Shown here: in pieces, positions 1 through 35,400 of the stretch | Numbering within the stretch: the stretch's first letter is position 1 | Layout: each line of letters begins with the position of its first letter | From: Rugalucina vietnamica | Lineage: Eukaryota > Mollusca > Bivalvia > Lucinida > Lucinidae | Direction of reading: 5' to 3' | NCBI GenBank assembly: GCA_964017185.1 | Contig: OZ024876.1 | Span: 29,170,278-29,234,277 of the forward strand | DNA: 64,000 bases | Position numbers and translations under genes: made by a program | The notes under the pieces: model-generated | Told to the model about the DNA's origin: nothing | Database searches by the model: none | The model's input: only the letters and a program-made list of their open reading frames with translations

Positions 1-1268
1 CAAAGCTAGAACAAGAAATTTATGTAGAGTTGCAAAGCGAGAACAAGAAGAAACTTATGTAGAGTTGCAAAGCTAGAACGACAAGAAATTTATGTAGAGT
101 TGCAAAGCTAGAACGATGAGAAATTTATGTAGAGTTGCAAAGCTAGAACGACAAGAAATTTATGTAGAGTTGCAAAGCTAGAACGAGGAGAAATTTATGT
201 AGAGTTGCAAAGCTAGAAAGACAAGAAATTTATGTAGAGTTGCAAATCTAGAACGAGGAGAAATTTATGTAGAGTTGCAAAGCTAGAACGAGGAGAAATT
301 TATGTACAGTTGCAAAGCTAGAACGAGGAGAAATTTATGTAGAGTTCCAAAGCTAGAACGAGGAGAAATTTATGTAGTGTTCCAAAGCTAGAACGAGGAG
401 TAATTTATGTAGAGTTGCAAAGCTAGAACGAGGAGAAATTTATGTAGAGTTGCAAAGCTAGAATGACAAGAAATTTATGTAGAGTTGCAAAGCTAGAACG
501 AGGAGAAATTTATGTAGAGTTGCAAAGCTAGAACGACAAGAAATTTATGTAGAGTTGCAAAGCTAGAACGACGAGAAATTTATGTAGAGTTGCCGAGCTA
601 GAACGATGAGAAATTTATGTGGAGTTGCCAAGCTAGAACGACAAGAAATTTATGTAGAGTTGCAAAGCTAGAACGAGGAGAAATTTATGTAGAGTTGCAA
701 AGCTAGAACGAGGAGAAATTTATGTAGAGTTGCAAAGCTAGAACGACGAGAAACTTATGTAGAGTTGCCGAGCTAGAACGATGAGAAATTTATGTAGAAT
801 TGCAAGGCTAGAACGACAAGAAATTTATGTAGAGTTGCAAAGCTAGAACGAGGAGAAATTTATGTAGAGTTGCAAAGCTAGAACGACGAGAAACTTATGT
901 AGAGTTGCCGAGCTAGAACGATGAGAAATTTATGTAGAGTTGCAAAGCTAGAACGACAAGAAATTTATGTAGAGTTGCAAAGCTAGAACGAGGAGAAATT
1001 TATGTAGAGTTGCAAAGCTAGAACGAGGAGAAATTTATGTAGAGTTGCAAAGCTAGAACGAGGAGAAATTTATGTAGAGTTGCAAAGCTAGAACGAGGAG
1101 AAATTTATGTAGAGTTGCAAAGCTAGAACGAGGAGAAATTTATGTAGAGTTGCAAAGCTAGAACGAGGAGAAATTTATGTAGAGTTGCAAAGCTAGAACG
1201 AGGAGAAATTTATGTAGAGTTGCAAAGCTAGAACGAGGAGAAATTTATGTAGAGTTGCAAAGCTAGAA
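1..1268. repeat. 35-bp satellite array
   Basis: About 36 tandem copies of a 35-bp unit containing gtagagttgcaaagctagaa. Units differ mainly in a short segment (acgaggag, acgacaag, acgatgag, acgacgag), and the last nine or so are nearly identical. The array starts before the window edge. No coding potential was seen. Confidence 0.95.
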
Positions 1269-1570
1269 CTAGTGTATTTCTCTGTAATAGTGATAGCTGT
1301 AAGCATGAAACCCAGCATACTCTTCAACCATGCACCTTGACCCAGTTTCCTTGACCTATATTTTACCATTCTGCTTTGAGAAAATTTACATCAAGTTGCA
1401 TTCAGGCTGGAACTTCAGTGTATTGATACCTGCATAGTAATTGTCCTTGACAAACTGCACCTTGATCTTGTGTCCGTGTCCTATATTTCATGGTCTACCG
1501 ACTAAATTTTCATGCAGGGTGTATTTCTATACAACAGTAGCAGCTGCAAGCGAAATCTGGTGTATTGTCT
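1269..1570 (-). mobile_element. Relic of a pearl-like tandem-core element
   Basis: The reverse complement resembles the tandem core at 13310-14080: it shares the segments that read on this strand as catagtaattgtccttgaca, cctatatttca and caccttga. Roughly two degenerate cores follow the satellite directly, so the 35-bp array may belong to the same composite element. Confidence 0.5.
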
Positions 1571-2716
1571 GTCATTGACTATATGAGCAAATTTTATTTT
1601 CGTGGATTTTATCGGTGTTAACTCAGCAAATCACTCACAAACTGAAAAAAAAAAAAAAAAAAATCAGGAAGGCTGTAAATGTGACAGCTTCATTCAAATT
1701 CGTTTGCTTGTCTGTTGCTTAGCCCGCCGGGGTTCAAATATTTTTCTATTGCTCCAGATTTTCAGTGACCTTGACTTTCCAGGCCTCTCCAACTGCTAGA
1801 CATTATTGTATCAGTCCTCATTTTTTATTCACCATGGTGTTATACTTTGTTTGCCCTTGACGATTCATTGCTTAGTTAGAAATTCACCACGAGGATTGAA
1901 CAACTAACTAAATGTGAACCACTGCAGAAGCTGAGGGTGAGGTTGGGTACCTGTAAAACTGGTTTAAGCCCCCCAGTATTTTTATATTACTGATAATTCC
2001 AAGGCTATACATCTGTTGTGGTTCTTATTGTTTTACATTTTGGTGTCGAATTGTGCTGTTTGCACCTAATGTAAGTTTTCATATTTTTAGTTAAGTTCGG
2101 GTACTGAGTAACTGCCCATTGGGAAAGAGCTCCTCACTCCATTTTGTATGTTCTCGGTCCTGATTGTAAATTTAGTATTTTTCAGAAATAATAAATGAAT
2201 AGCCTCCCCAAGAAAACTGGTTTATAAAGGCTTTAGAGAGATGAAAACAATAAAACAATCACATTTTTTGGTTTATTATGAAGCATGGATATGATACTCT
2301 GACCACCTCTTGTAATATAAATGACAATACAAGTATGTGTGATGAAAAAAAATCTGTCCATATGCAAACACCTTGTGGAAGAAAAATGCCACTATGGAGG
2401 AGGTAGTTTTAGTAGCAAACACTTTAGTCCCAATAACAAATGATTCACATCGGTACATTTTGGTCAGCATATAAACTATATACCGGTATGTACCTTAAGA
2501 AATGTAACAATTGGGAAATCCAAATGCGTATTCCAAAATACCCCCCACCACATCCCAAAAAAATATATACAATAAAAAAAAAATAGGGTATTATCCTTAA
2601 TTTGATATTTTATAAAGTCTTTGCATTTGGACAGGATAAAAACTAAAAAGCACAAAAATTTAAAACAGTATTAGACCTGATCAACTGATACAACCTACAT
2701 AACACATTTTAAGTAG
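1571..2716. other. Non-coding stretch, nothing recognised
   Basis: AT-rich sequence with an A-run near 1645 and an AATAAA-like signal near 2187 on the plus strand, which could be the 3' end of a transcript. I see no exon or repeat family here. Confidence 0.5.
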
Positions 2717-2960
2717 CATTACGAAAACATGCCCATGCAATATACAGAGATTTTTAATTGATATTTTTCTTATTTTTGCTCAAAACATAGATTGTAGGGG
2801 TACATGTTAGAACCGCCTCACCGAGGCGGTTCTAACAAGTACCCACAATCTATGTTTTGGAGCAAAAATAAGAAAAATAGGTATACCCCTGCATACCCGT
2901 TTTGCTATATAAAAGTGGGGTTCAGGGGGGTATACATTACACGGACATGTTTTCTTAATG
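2717..2960 (+). mobile_element. MITE-B copy
   Basis: Terminal inverted repeats begin cattacgaaaacatgcccat and end in the reverse complement form catgttttcttaatg. A central palindrome, gaaccgcctc/gaggcggttc, is flanked by inverted gtacccacaatc. One of about eleven copies in the window. No coding capacity. Confidence 0.85.
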
Positions 2961-3354
2961 GAATAGATACCATAATATGACCTGTTGCTAGAAAACCTAT
3001 TTTGAGGGTTTTTCAGACAAGGTCTGACACAAACCAGGTTATGCATTGCCGATGCCCAACAGAGGTGTGTAGCAGAGGTATTTTTACTATTCATTCTTAT
3101 TAGCGCACATGCTCCAATAAAGGTATCTGGTTTTAAATTATTAAGAAGCTCTCTAACATGCACTTCTCAGAGTTATTTCAGAGTTATTTCCATGGTAACC
3201 TTGATTTTAATTTAGTTTGAAAAGTAAAGCACACAGTGCTAATTTGAACAAATTCAGAAGTTTGAATTTCAATAGCTTAAAAAACTTAAAAAATAAATTT
3301 ACAGTAATAACACTGATCATGGAGATGTAACTTTCCTAGCCCTGAGGTTAAAAA

Positions 3355-3541
3355 TTTTTTTCATACTTAGCTTAGCTGAACATAACTGTACTGCTCATAA
3401 ATACCACAATAGCCCAAATACATTGAAACTTCAGGTTTAGATACCAGAAATTGTAATTTATCCTGATAATAAATGTTAAAATGCCAACAATTTATGAGCA
3501 GGATAAATTTTAGTCTCAGCTGAGCTGAGCATGAAAAAAGT
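3355..3541 (+). mobile_element. MITE-M copy
   Basis: Ends in cttagcttagctga and tcagctgagctgagcatga, which are inverted. A second copy in the same orientation lies at 36888-37093; both contain aatgttaaaatgccaacaat. Confidence 0.6.
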
Positions 3542-3735
3542 TTTATTACCTTGTGGCCTGATTTTTTTTTTCAAATTTAAAGTACTGAATGTTTGAATAT
3601 AATTACTTGGATAAAATGCACAAAAAACAACACAATTTTATAATGAAGATGATATGCCAAAGACAATTATCAAAGGTAGACTGGCCATAAACTTTTATTT
3701 TACCAAAGATTGCCAGATAGTTATTGCCACTACCT

Positions 3736-4012
3736 CATTACGAAAACATGCCCATGCAATATACAGAGATTTTTAAAGTTGTAAAAAATGAAAATTTTCA
3801 GTACAAAACTTTTGATATTGTTCTTACTTTTGCTCAAAACATAGATTGTGGGTACACGTTAGAACCGCCTCGCCGAGGCGGTTCTAACGAGTACCCACAA
3901 TATGTTTTGGAGCAAAAATAAGAAAAATAGGTATACCCCTGCGTACCCCAGTTTTACTATATAAAAGTGGGGTTTGAGGGGATATACATTACACGGACAT
4001 GTTTTCTTGATG
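3736..4012 (+). mobile_element. MITE-B copy
   Basis: Complete copy with both termini and the central palindrome gaaccgcctcgccgaggc. The right half carries the usual ataagaaaaataggtatacc segment. Confidence 0.85.
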
Positions 4013-4167
4013 TGTTAAAATGGGATGCAATATTCATGGCATGTCATGGACTTGAATGAACATGTAGAAAATTTATTTTTATATAAATATTGCTTAATGA
4101 ATATATAAAAGCTTGTGTAAATGGAAGAAAAGCAGTGATCAGTACAAAATGTTGCACATCTGAATAT

Positions 4168-4367
4168 GAGCCGCCTCGTGGGAAAACCAACAATCTGCCT
4201 AGGCGAAAACAAAGGCAGTGCCTTTGTTTTCGCTACACGGATAGTACAATCCCTCTACTTCCTAAATACAAAAATTCATGCTTCTTGCTGTCTTCTGTGA
4301 CTGCCCAGCCTGATTTGTGTCGGACCTGTTCGGAAACCATATTGTTGGTTTTCCCACGAGGAGGCTC
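4168..4367 (+). mobile_element. MITE-A copy
   Basis: Termini gagccgcctcgtgggaaaac and its inverted form. The inner palindrome is reduced by deletion. Flanked by ATAT on both sides, consistent with a 4-bp target duplication. Confidence 0.9.
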
Positions 4368-4591
4368 ATATTTCAATTTATGAAAATAAGTTGAATGAAT
4401 TATGTTTCATGAAGCGATCAAACATGGTAAAAGCTTATGACAGCTATATCACGATATAACCCGTCTATATCACTAATATCAATGAGAAAAGCATCCCTAT
4501 ATTTGTAATCCATTTTCATGTGTGTGTTTTTTTTTTGTGTTTTTTTTTTTGTAAAGGAAACTTTTTCCATGGACTGACAAAAGTGGAAATA

Positions 4592-4804
4592 TACTGTAAG
4601 TTCGGAAATTTTCGCGTGACTTTTATTTCGCGAATTTTCTATTTACGAATAATTAGCGAGTTCTTGAATTCGCGAGTGAGCGTCCATGTATTCTATAACG
4701 TTTATAGTGACTCTTTATTAGCGAGAACTTTGAATTCGCGAGGCAACCAATTCGCGAATATTAGCGAAAATTAAGTTCTCGCGAATATTTCCGGATCTAC
4801 AGTA
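4592..4804. mobile_element. MITE-J, TA-ended inverted-repeat element
   Basis: Starts tactgtaagttcggaaat and ends atttccggatctacagta. The body is full of TTCGCGAA-type words. The TA ends suggest a Tc1/mariner-type MITE (inference). Confidence 0.75.
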
Positions 4805-4997
4805 ACTTGCGGGCTTAAATTAAATACGTATTCATGACGAAAACCAAATGAACAACATAATGCCCAATTATAGGTTTAAGCAGAATTTCTCCTATGTCTA
4901 GTTTATTGATGGTTTGTGATTAAAAGAGGCCACCCTAAATGATGCTTTATTCTCCATTTTTATGCAGCTTCTATGTGGAAGCTGTCAAATACCATAT

Positions 4998-5196
4998 GGG
5001 CTTGTGTGCGAGAAAACCAACAATTTTGGTTTCCCACCAGGTCCGACATAAAGCTAGACATTTCGGATTTAAGAAGAAGAGGGATTGTGCTATGTAGTGA
5101 AAACAAAGGCGCTGATCAGCTTCGCGTTTACTGCGAAGCTGATCTGCGGCTTTGTTTTCACCCATGCAGATTGTTGGTTTTCACATGCGGTGGCTC
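4998..5196 (-). mobile_element. MITE-A copy
   Basis: Long-arm-first orientation, with degenerate left terminus gggcttgtgtgcgagaaaac and right terminus gcggtggctc. Flanked by ATAT/ATAT. The inner hairpin cttcgcg/tgcgaag is intact. Confidence 0.85.
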
Positions 5197-5302
5197 ATAT
5201 GCTTTTCCTATGATTCTGAAGGTGTTGTTAAAAAATCTATATGTTACCTATTCTATCTTCTTTTATAATAAGTGTAATTTGTCAACCTAAACTAAACTAT
5301 CT

Positions 5303-5536
5303 GAGCCACCTCATGGCAAAACCAACAAGCTGCATAGGCGAAAACAAAGGCGCAGATCAGCTTCGCGGTGACCGCGAAGCTGATCAGCGCCTTTGTTTTC
5401 GCTACTCGGATAGTACAATTCCTCCTCTACTTAACTCCAAAATTTCAAGCTTCTAGCCTGCTTCTGTAGCTGTACAGGCCGGTTTGTGTCAGACCTGTTC
5501 GGAAACCACATTGTTGGTTTTCCCACGAGGCGGCTC
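5303..5536 (+). mobile_element. MITE-A copy
   Basis: Full copy. Inner palindrome agcttcgcggtgaccgcgaa, termini gagccacctcatgg and cacgaggcggctc. Flanks are ATCT/ATTT. Confidence 0.9.
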
Positions 5537-5606
5537 ATTTATAACAACAACATACAATGTTTCAAGCTAAAAAATATTATACTGAAGTAAATATTTCACA
5601 AGAAAT

Positions 5607-5808
5607 GGGCCATGTCATGAGAAAACTGGATTTTGCCTATGGCTATGCGAAAACAAAGGCACAGATCAGCTTCCCAGTAACTGCAAGGAATTGTACTATA
5701 TATGTAGCTAAAGCAAAAATGCTGATCAGCTGTGCAATTACTGCACAGTTGATCTGTATCTTTTGTTTTTCGTATAGGCAAAAATCTGGTTTTCTCATGA
5801 CGCAGCTC
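5607..5808 (+). mobile_element. Chimeric MITE-A copy
   Basis: The left end is short-arm-first and the right end is also short-arm-first in inverted order. Two different inner stems occur in tandem: agcttcccagtaactg and agctgtgcaattactgcaca. The copy looks like a head-to-head recombinant of two subfamilies. Flanked by AAAT/AAAT, so it probably moved as a unit. Confidence 0.7.
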
Positions 5809-7117
5809 AAAATGTTAAAAGACAGAACTTTGTGCTAGGCCGAAGCAACTAATTCTTAAAGGCTACTACTTACTGTCTTTTTCATTAAGAGATTGAACAC
5901 TATACTTGCAGACCTTTTATTTTATAGGTAAGAAAATACCCCACCCAATTTTGTTTAGGGATCATGATATAAAAACATGCATACAAAAGACACACAGAGG
6001 TTCAGAACAGAATAACAAAACAAATATTTTTTTCCATAGAAACACAGAAAATTAAACACTTAATTCAAAAAGTGAAGACATACCTTTACAATTTGGACTA
6101 GAAACAGGTATCAGGCAAGACACCTCCATGTAAAATACTCGTCTTGAATTTTACATCCTTTTTTTTTTTTTCAAGCTCTGGTTAAGCCATGGAATATTTC
6201 TATAAAAAATTACGAAAAAACTTTAACTCAAGTAAGCCTGGCATCCTTTTTATGGGACATATGCAAACAGTATAGCCCCAGATGTGATGCCACAGAACGC
6301 AGCGCGTCCGGCTCTGTTTCCGAAGAGGATTTTCATCAAAAATTTATTTCAGAAATTAAAATCACTCCTGATGCTCCTAAAAATAGAAGTGAACTGACCC
6401 AAATGATAATGATTGGAAAATCCATTTGTCCAAAATGGGTTAAGTGAATACATGTACTTGACATAACAAAAGTTATCAGCCTTTGCAATTTGCCTGGAAA
6501 TCCCTTGCCGAAACGATTTGGTGAAAAAGAGCACCTTTAATCCATTTAAATGCAATAACTCAAAGGAACCGAAGAGTATCAAAGCAAAAAGGTCAACAAA
6601 ATGGCAAAAAACAAAAGATAAATAAATATAAAACATATTTAATTATTAGACCTAAACATATGGTTCTGTGTGTGTGAGAGTTGACTGTGCGATCGGTATA
6701 GATATATGATGTATCTAGATAAAATGTTTCCAAATTTTGGACAAAAAAAATTATAATGAGCCCCTTCTGATAGTAAAGTGATAAAATCACAAAACTCTGT
6801 CAAATATATATACTGTATATTCAATCGCCTTCATTTTCAAAGTAAAGATTTTTTTATTCAAAATCTCTTAACATGTATCTGATTGCCAAAAAAACAAACA
6901 TGGTATGTTTTATTTACAAATTAAGCATTCAATCAGAATCATACAGCAAACATAAAATGTGAGCACAAGCTTGCCAAAAGAACACATTTCAAATGCAACA
7001 TATATAGTGGATTTGAACTACAAAAATTAAGTAAAACCTTATCAATAAATTTAAGAAAATAATTTGTTCAAATAGTCTTCTTATGCTTATATAACTTGCA
7101 CAACTAACAACATAACT
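5809..7117. other. Non-coding stretch, nothing recognised
   Basis: AT-rich DNA. Several short open frames on the minus strand around 6349-6824 have no recognisable motif and low-complexity composition. I see no exon or repeat family member. Confidence 0.5.
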
Positions 7118-7345
7118 GAGCTGCGTCATGTGAAAACCAACATTTTACATATTCAAAAAAAAAGGCGCAGATCGCCTTTGTAGTAACTGCGAAGCTGATT
7201 GGCGTCTTTGTTTTCACTACATAGATAGTAAAATTTCTCTACTTCCCAAACTTTCCAGTGTCTAGCCATCTTCTGGGCTTGGGTAGCTCGGTTTGTGTCA
7301 AACATGTTCTGAAACCACATTGTTGGTTTTCTCATGACGTGGCTC
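7118..7345 (+). mobile_element. MITE-A copy
   Basis: Diverged full-length copy with termini gagctgcgtcatgtgaaaac and ctcatgacgtggctc. One arm of the inner stem is damaged. Confidence 0.85.
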
Positions 7346-7418
7346 ATATATTAAATCAGTGTTTTAGCAAACTTCAATTTCTCATGGTTGACTGACACAC
7401 TGAGGTCTAATGACATTT

Positions 7419-7651
7419 GAACCTCTGCATGAGAAAACAAAAATTTGGGTTCCGACCAGGTCTGACACAAACCTGGCTGTACAGTCACAGAAGATGGTTA
7501 GAGGCTGGAAATTTTGGATTTAGAAAGAAGAGGAATTGTACTATCCGTGTAGCGAAAACAAAGGCGCTGATCAGCTTCGCAGTTACTGCTAAGGTGATGT
7601 GCGCCTTTGTTTTTGCCAATGCAGATTGTTGGTTTTCCCATGCGGGGGCAC
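7419..7651 (-). mobile_element. MITE-A copy
   Basis: Long-arm-first copy beginning gaacctctgcatgagaaaac, flanked by ATTT/ATTT. Confidence 0.85.
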
Positions 7652-7879
7652 ATTTATAAGAAGCATTTGATTGGTTATCCTAATTTAAAATGACAATACA
7701 ATCAATCAATATTATAAGCTGCATCAGAAGAAAATCTTTTTTCTCTGTTGTTCACCTGGGATGTAATGGCTCAACCCCCTTTGTGTAATTTTATAGTGAT
7801 TTTGAGTAATCATAATGAAATAGTAAAAATTTTTGCTGGAATCTGTTCGCACCAAAACATTGCACAAACATGTTTTCCT

Positions 7880-8078
7880 AATGCCCGGTCCGACACAAAC
7901 TTACCTATACAGTCACAGAAGAGGACTAGAAGCTTGTAATTTCTTGTATAAGAAGAAAAGAAATTGTTATATCTGTTAAGCGTAACAAAAATGCACTGAT
8001 AAGCTGTGCAGTTACTGCATGGTTGATGTGCACCCTTGTTTTCACATCTGCAAAAATCCAGTTTTCTCATGATGCAGC
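7880..8078 (-). mobile_element. MITE-A copy, left end lost
   Basis: Starts inside the long arm (ggtccgacacaaac) and ends at a degenerate terminus, tctcatgatgcagctt. Subfamily with the gtgcag inner stem. Confidence 0.7.
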
Positions 8079-8379
8079 TTATGTATAATATTTATCAAGA
8101 AATCACAACTACATATATATCTGTTAATGAGATTCTAAATTTAGCACAGAACAACAAAATGTCATGTCCATCCTAAAGGTGATTTTCCTTAGATTAAAGT
8201 GGCCGCATTGTTTATTGTCCCTTCTCCGTGACCAGCATTGTCCCCGTTTTAACTGTCAAATGAACTCGCAACCAAAATGACCTTTGACATGAAATGTTTA
8301 CAAAATGTCATGATAAGCGGTAAAAATGTTAATCCTTACAAGTATGAGGCTCTATGTATGGGACATATGTAATTAATTT

Positions 8380-8606
8380 GAACGGCCGCATCAGAAAATC
8401 AACAATCTGCACAGGCGAAAACAAAGGCCAAGATCAGCTTACTGCGAAGCTGATCAGTGCCTTTGTTTTCAATACACCGTTAGTACAATTCCTCTACTAT
8501 CTAAATCCAAAATTACCAGCCTCTAACCATCTTGTGTGACTGTAGAGTCTGGTTTGTTTCTGACTTGGTCGGAACCCAAATTGTTGGTTTTCTCATGCAC
8601 AGGCTC
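8380..8606 (+). mobile_element. MITE-A copy
   Basis: The left terminus is degenerate (gaacggccgcatcag). The right terminus ctcatgcacaggctc belongs to the A3 subfamily, so the two ends are mismatched. Confidence 0.8.
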
Positions 8607-8962
8607 GTATTTGTTTCACTTGGGACTGATAAAATCGATTTGTTTTCACATCACAGGTTACCTGGTAGCCATATAATAGTAGAAAAAGTAGCCATATAGG
8701 GTGCTGAGAGAAAATAAATTAAGATGTTATGTAATACATTAAAGAGTTTCTGGTCTATGGACTTATATAACTATCCACATAAAGATACACATGTTTAACA
8801 CAAAAACAAGCTTTACCCATAGCCCAGCAAAGACCAAGAAAACCCCGGTCAAAACCTGATTATTCATTACCATTTTTACCATGTGCAGGGTCTTTATGCC
8901 TCCCCCACCCCCCCTTCCAAGCACCATCAAGACACAAGGGTTGCCAGGCTGATCTGGGAATT

Positions 8963-9197
8963 GAGCCTGTGCGTGAGAAAACCAACAATTTGGGATTCTG
9001 ACCAGGTCCGACACAAACCGGCCTGTAAAGTCACAGAAGCAGCCTAGAGACCTAAACTTTTGGATTTAAGAGGAAGAAGGATTGTACTATCCGTGTAGTG
9101 AAAATAAAGGCGCTGATCAGCTTCGCGGTTACCGCGAAGCTGATCTGCGGCTTTGTTTTCGCCTATGCAAATTGTTGGTTTTCTCATGCACAGGCTC
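8963..9197 (-). mobile_element. MITE-A copy, A3 subfamily
   Basis: Termini gagcctgtgcgtgagaaaac and ctcatgcacaggctc match each other and differ from the commoner cctcgtggg type. Flanked by AATT/AATT. The inner palindrome cttcgcggttaccgcgaag is perfect. Confidence 0.9.
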
Positions 9198-9232
9198 AAT
9201 TCTCAGTGCATGATCAATTTGTCACATTATAA

Positions 9233-9475
9233 AATTTTGCCCATGCAATATACAGAGAAATTTTTCGGCATTAAAAATTGAAAATTTCATAGGAAAAATT
9301 TTGATAATTTTAATCATTGTGGGTACACTTAGGAACTGCCTCATTCAGGCGGTTGTAACGAGTACCCACAATCTATGTTTTGGAACAAAAATAAAAATAG
9401 GTATACCCCTGTAAACGCTATATAAAAGTGGGGTATGGGGATATACTTTTCATGGTAATGTTTTCCTGATGAATG
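9233..9475 (+). mobile_element. MITE-B copy
   Basis: Left terminus partly eroded (ttttgcccatgcaatatac). The central palindrome is degenerate. The right end catggtaatgttttcctgatg is present. It lies just downstream of the lamin poly(A) signal. Confidence 0.8.
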
Positions 9476-9534
9476 GTTTTGATATGATGCTCACACATCC
9501 AATTTGAAACCTAACAATCATTCATGCTGCTGCC

Positions 9535-9540
9535 TTTATT
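9535..9540 (-). other. Candidate lamin polyadenylation signal
   Basis: AATAAA on the minus strand, about 106 nt past the lamin stop codon. It would give a short 3' UTR; other sites further downstream cannot be excluded. Confidence 0.5.
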
Positions 9541-9645
9541 TTCTATTACACTGTAGTTTACTATAATGATGGGATGACAATATGTTGTTCTGGTCACATG
9601 ACTGGTTCGGATGATGTGATTGGTGGCTAAAAATATCTTCTCTTG

Positions 9646-32319
<22,674 letters not shown>

Positions 32320-32498
32320 GATTGTTCCCTACCGAATTTATCACTCACAGTTAAGTAAATACACAATAATCACCGATAATAAACAGTCCAATTCAAGTAG
32401 CCGGTTTAATGGCCTCCGTCTCGCGATAAATCCCGCGTACTTAAATCACGTGATCTTCACGGTAGATAACTCTAAATACTCCACTTTCACCTATAAAA
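32320..32498 (-). promoter_or_regulatory. Lamin 5' flank remaining before the LINE
   Basis: Only about 180 bp separate the lamin ATG from LINE coding sequence. It contains an E-box CACGTG at 32447-32452 and several CG dinucleotides (tcgcgata, cccgcgta). The exact junction with the LINE is not visible, and 5' UTR and promoter cannot be separated. Confidence 0.4.
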
Positions 32499-35400
32499 CC
32501 AGTCCTGACAATTACAGGGGAATAACCATTTTGAGTTGCTTTGGCAAATTATTTACCTCTATTTTGAACGACAGATTAAACAAATACCTTGAAAATATGA
32601 ATGTTTTAAATGAAGAACAGGCAGGCTTCCGGAAACATTATAGCACTACCGATCATATTTTTAACCTCAAATGTTTAATAGATTTATATCTGTGTGGAGG
32701 TAAACAACTTTATTGTGCTTTTATTGACTACAAAAAGGCCTTTGATTCTGTAAATCGGTCTTACTTGTGGCAAAAATTATTATCTAATAACATTGATGGT
32801 AAAATGTTCAAAATCATTCATAATATGTATGCCAATGCAAAATCATGTGTCAGATTAGGACATTTGAAATCTAGTACATTTTCTAGTAATGTAGGGGTTC
32901 GTCAGGGTGAAAATCTTTCGCCAGTTTTGTTCTCACTATTCTTAAATGATCTAACTGAATTTATCTCGCATGCATATGATGGCTTGACTAATGTAAGTGA
33001 TATGGCTAACCGTCTTCTAAGTGATGATGACATTGAAGTCTATTTTAAACTATATATTTTGTTGTATGCCGATGATACAGTTATATTTGCAGAATCTGAT
33101 ACTGAATTACAAGCTGCTTTAAATGCTATGTACTTATATTGTAAATCATGGGATCTTGAAGTTAATCCATCCAAGACAAAAATAACAATTTTTTCCAATA
33201 GGAAATCTTTCCAAGATATGGTTTTTACGTATGATGGGCAAGTTCTTGAAATTGATGATAATTTTGTTTATCTAGGAACTCAATTTTCTTACAATGGGCG
33301 TTTCTTGAAACATAATCAAAGGTTAGTTGAAAGAGCGCGTAAATCAATGTTTGCTGTACTTAGAAAGTCAAGGAAAATGTATCTGCCTGTTGACATACAG
33401 TTACAGCTGTTTGATAGTATAGTAGTACCCATTTTACTGTATGGATCTGAAGTAACTGGATTCGAGAACTGTAAAATGCTCGAAAGATTATGTCTTCAAT
33501 ATTATAAGATAATTGTGAGGGCAAAAAAGTCTACTCCTAATATTATGGTATATGGTGAACTGGGTAGGTATCCTGTAGATGTTATAGTCAAATCTAGAAT
33601 GATCGGTTTCTGGCAAAGGTTGATAAATGGGAAACCAGATAAAATATCCTATAAATTATACAAAATTCTATTAGCTTTGCATACTGGAGATATTTTTCAC
33701 TCTAAGTGGATTTTATCTATACGCAATACTCTCCTTGAATGTGATAAAGATTTGATGTGATTGAGTCAAGTTGCTCCTTTAAATATTGCGAAACTTGTTA
33801 AGACTAAACTTATTGAGAATTATAAAGAAGTTTGGAAGGTGTCTGTATATGAATCTCCCAAATGTCTGAATTAGCGAATCTATAAGGAAACACTTCAGTT
33901 TGAGAACTATTTCAATGTTTTACCGCCAGATCTTGCGTCACCTTTATTTCATTTTAGATCTCTTAATCATAGATTTCCCATTGAGTCGGGCAGATTTTTT
34001 GGCAATAGGAGGGATGATAGGATTTGTGAATTATGTTCTCTAAATAGGCTGGGTGATGAATATCATTATATGCTAGAATGCTCTTACTTCCATGACTTGA
34101 GAAATAAATATTTGCCAAGAGACTTGTTCACTAGCCCTAATATCATTAAGTTTCAAAAAGTTATGAGTGCAAATGGCAATGACAGGGATTTACTTTCAAA
34201 GGTTGCAAAGTATTGCAAAACCTTATTGAAGACATTTCGTGAAGTTGATAACTAGTCAATGACAATGATTCTAGTCATACTGACAGTGAACTTACTTAAA
34301 GTGCTATTTTAATTTTAAGCTGTTACTTTGGTACTGTGGAATTTTTGATTGGAACTAATTGCTGCAACATATACTCATGGGCTGCTTGTGTGGTAGTAGG
34401 GATGTACCCTGGTGCATTCCTGCTGGTGCAGAAGTGGACCTTAGTTGTAGCTGTGGTGCCAACCTTTCAATTAAAGCTGATAGAGAACCTTTAATTTCTG
34501 TTACATGGGTTCATATTACTTAGTAATAACAGTGCCAGAGTTTCTTTAAGTGATCTCAGGACAAATATACTATATATTCAGTTCAATACTAGTGAATTTT
34601 TACTAGTGAAAGACATTCTTTTGCTGGTACCGGTAATAGAGACAGTTAGTTGGAAGTGCCTTACCCAACAGTGACATTCAATATTCATTGTCTTTAGGAA
34701 TAAACATCACCGGATAGTGGCGTTTAATATTTTACATTCACATACAATGACATTCTATTCATCCACAGGTTGAGAACTTACAAAGTGGACAAAGTGACTT
34801 TTTAACTATAGGGTTGTTTGCATTGGCGCTGTGATGTTGGCGGATCTGTACATGTGATTGGGAGTGTGGCTGTGACTTATATTGGTATTTTATTGAGCCT
34901 GTGTTGGTGGGTATGCATTGATACATCCCTATCAGGACGGGAGCAGTTGTTGGTTATGGCTGTGGGCTCAGTCACTTTCTTTTGTGCCTTTTTGTAATTT
35001 TGCGATGTATTGATGCCGTTGATGGTCCCGGTGCCAATGTTTACGACGTTATATCTGTTGTGTATATATGCCGAATTAGCCAGGTACTTTAAATACTCTA
35101 TCCAAGGACATTTCTTATCCGGTGCTCAGGTAGTTGTAAAGGTTTACAAAAGTTACTACTCGTTTGTGTTAATCAAGTTAGGCTATAAATTTCCACTCGG
35201 ACAATTAATATCCGGTACCAGAGACATTTAAATTGAATTTTAATACATGAATATACAAGTTGTATACCTTGGTATTATCTAGTGCATAGGGATCGGGATT
35301 ACTGCGGTAACTTATACTTTGGATTTGGGGGAGGTTGTGGCTGCTGCAGCGGGGATGCTTTTTAGGATGTCTGCTGCAGCAGGGACAGCTTCTGGTTATT

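Noticed and set aside
1..1268. Regular 35-bp array considered as a CRISPR
   Set aside because: Units are contiguous with no unique spacers, and the genome is clearly eukaryotic.
2807..3163. 118-codon minus-strand open frame
   Set aside because: It runs through MITE-B and unrelated flank, with no motif, splice signals or family resemblance.
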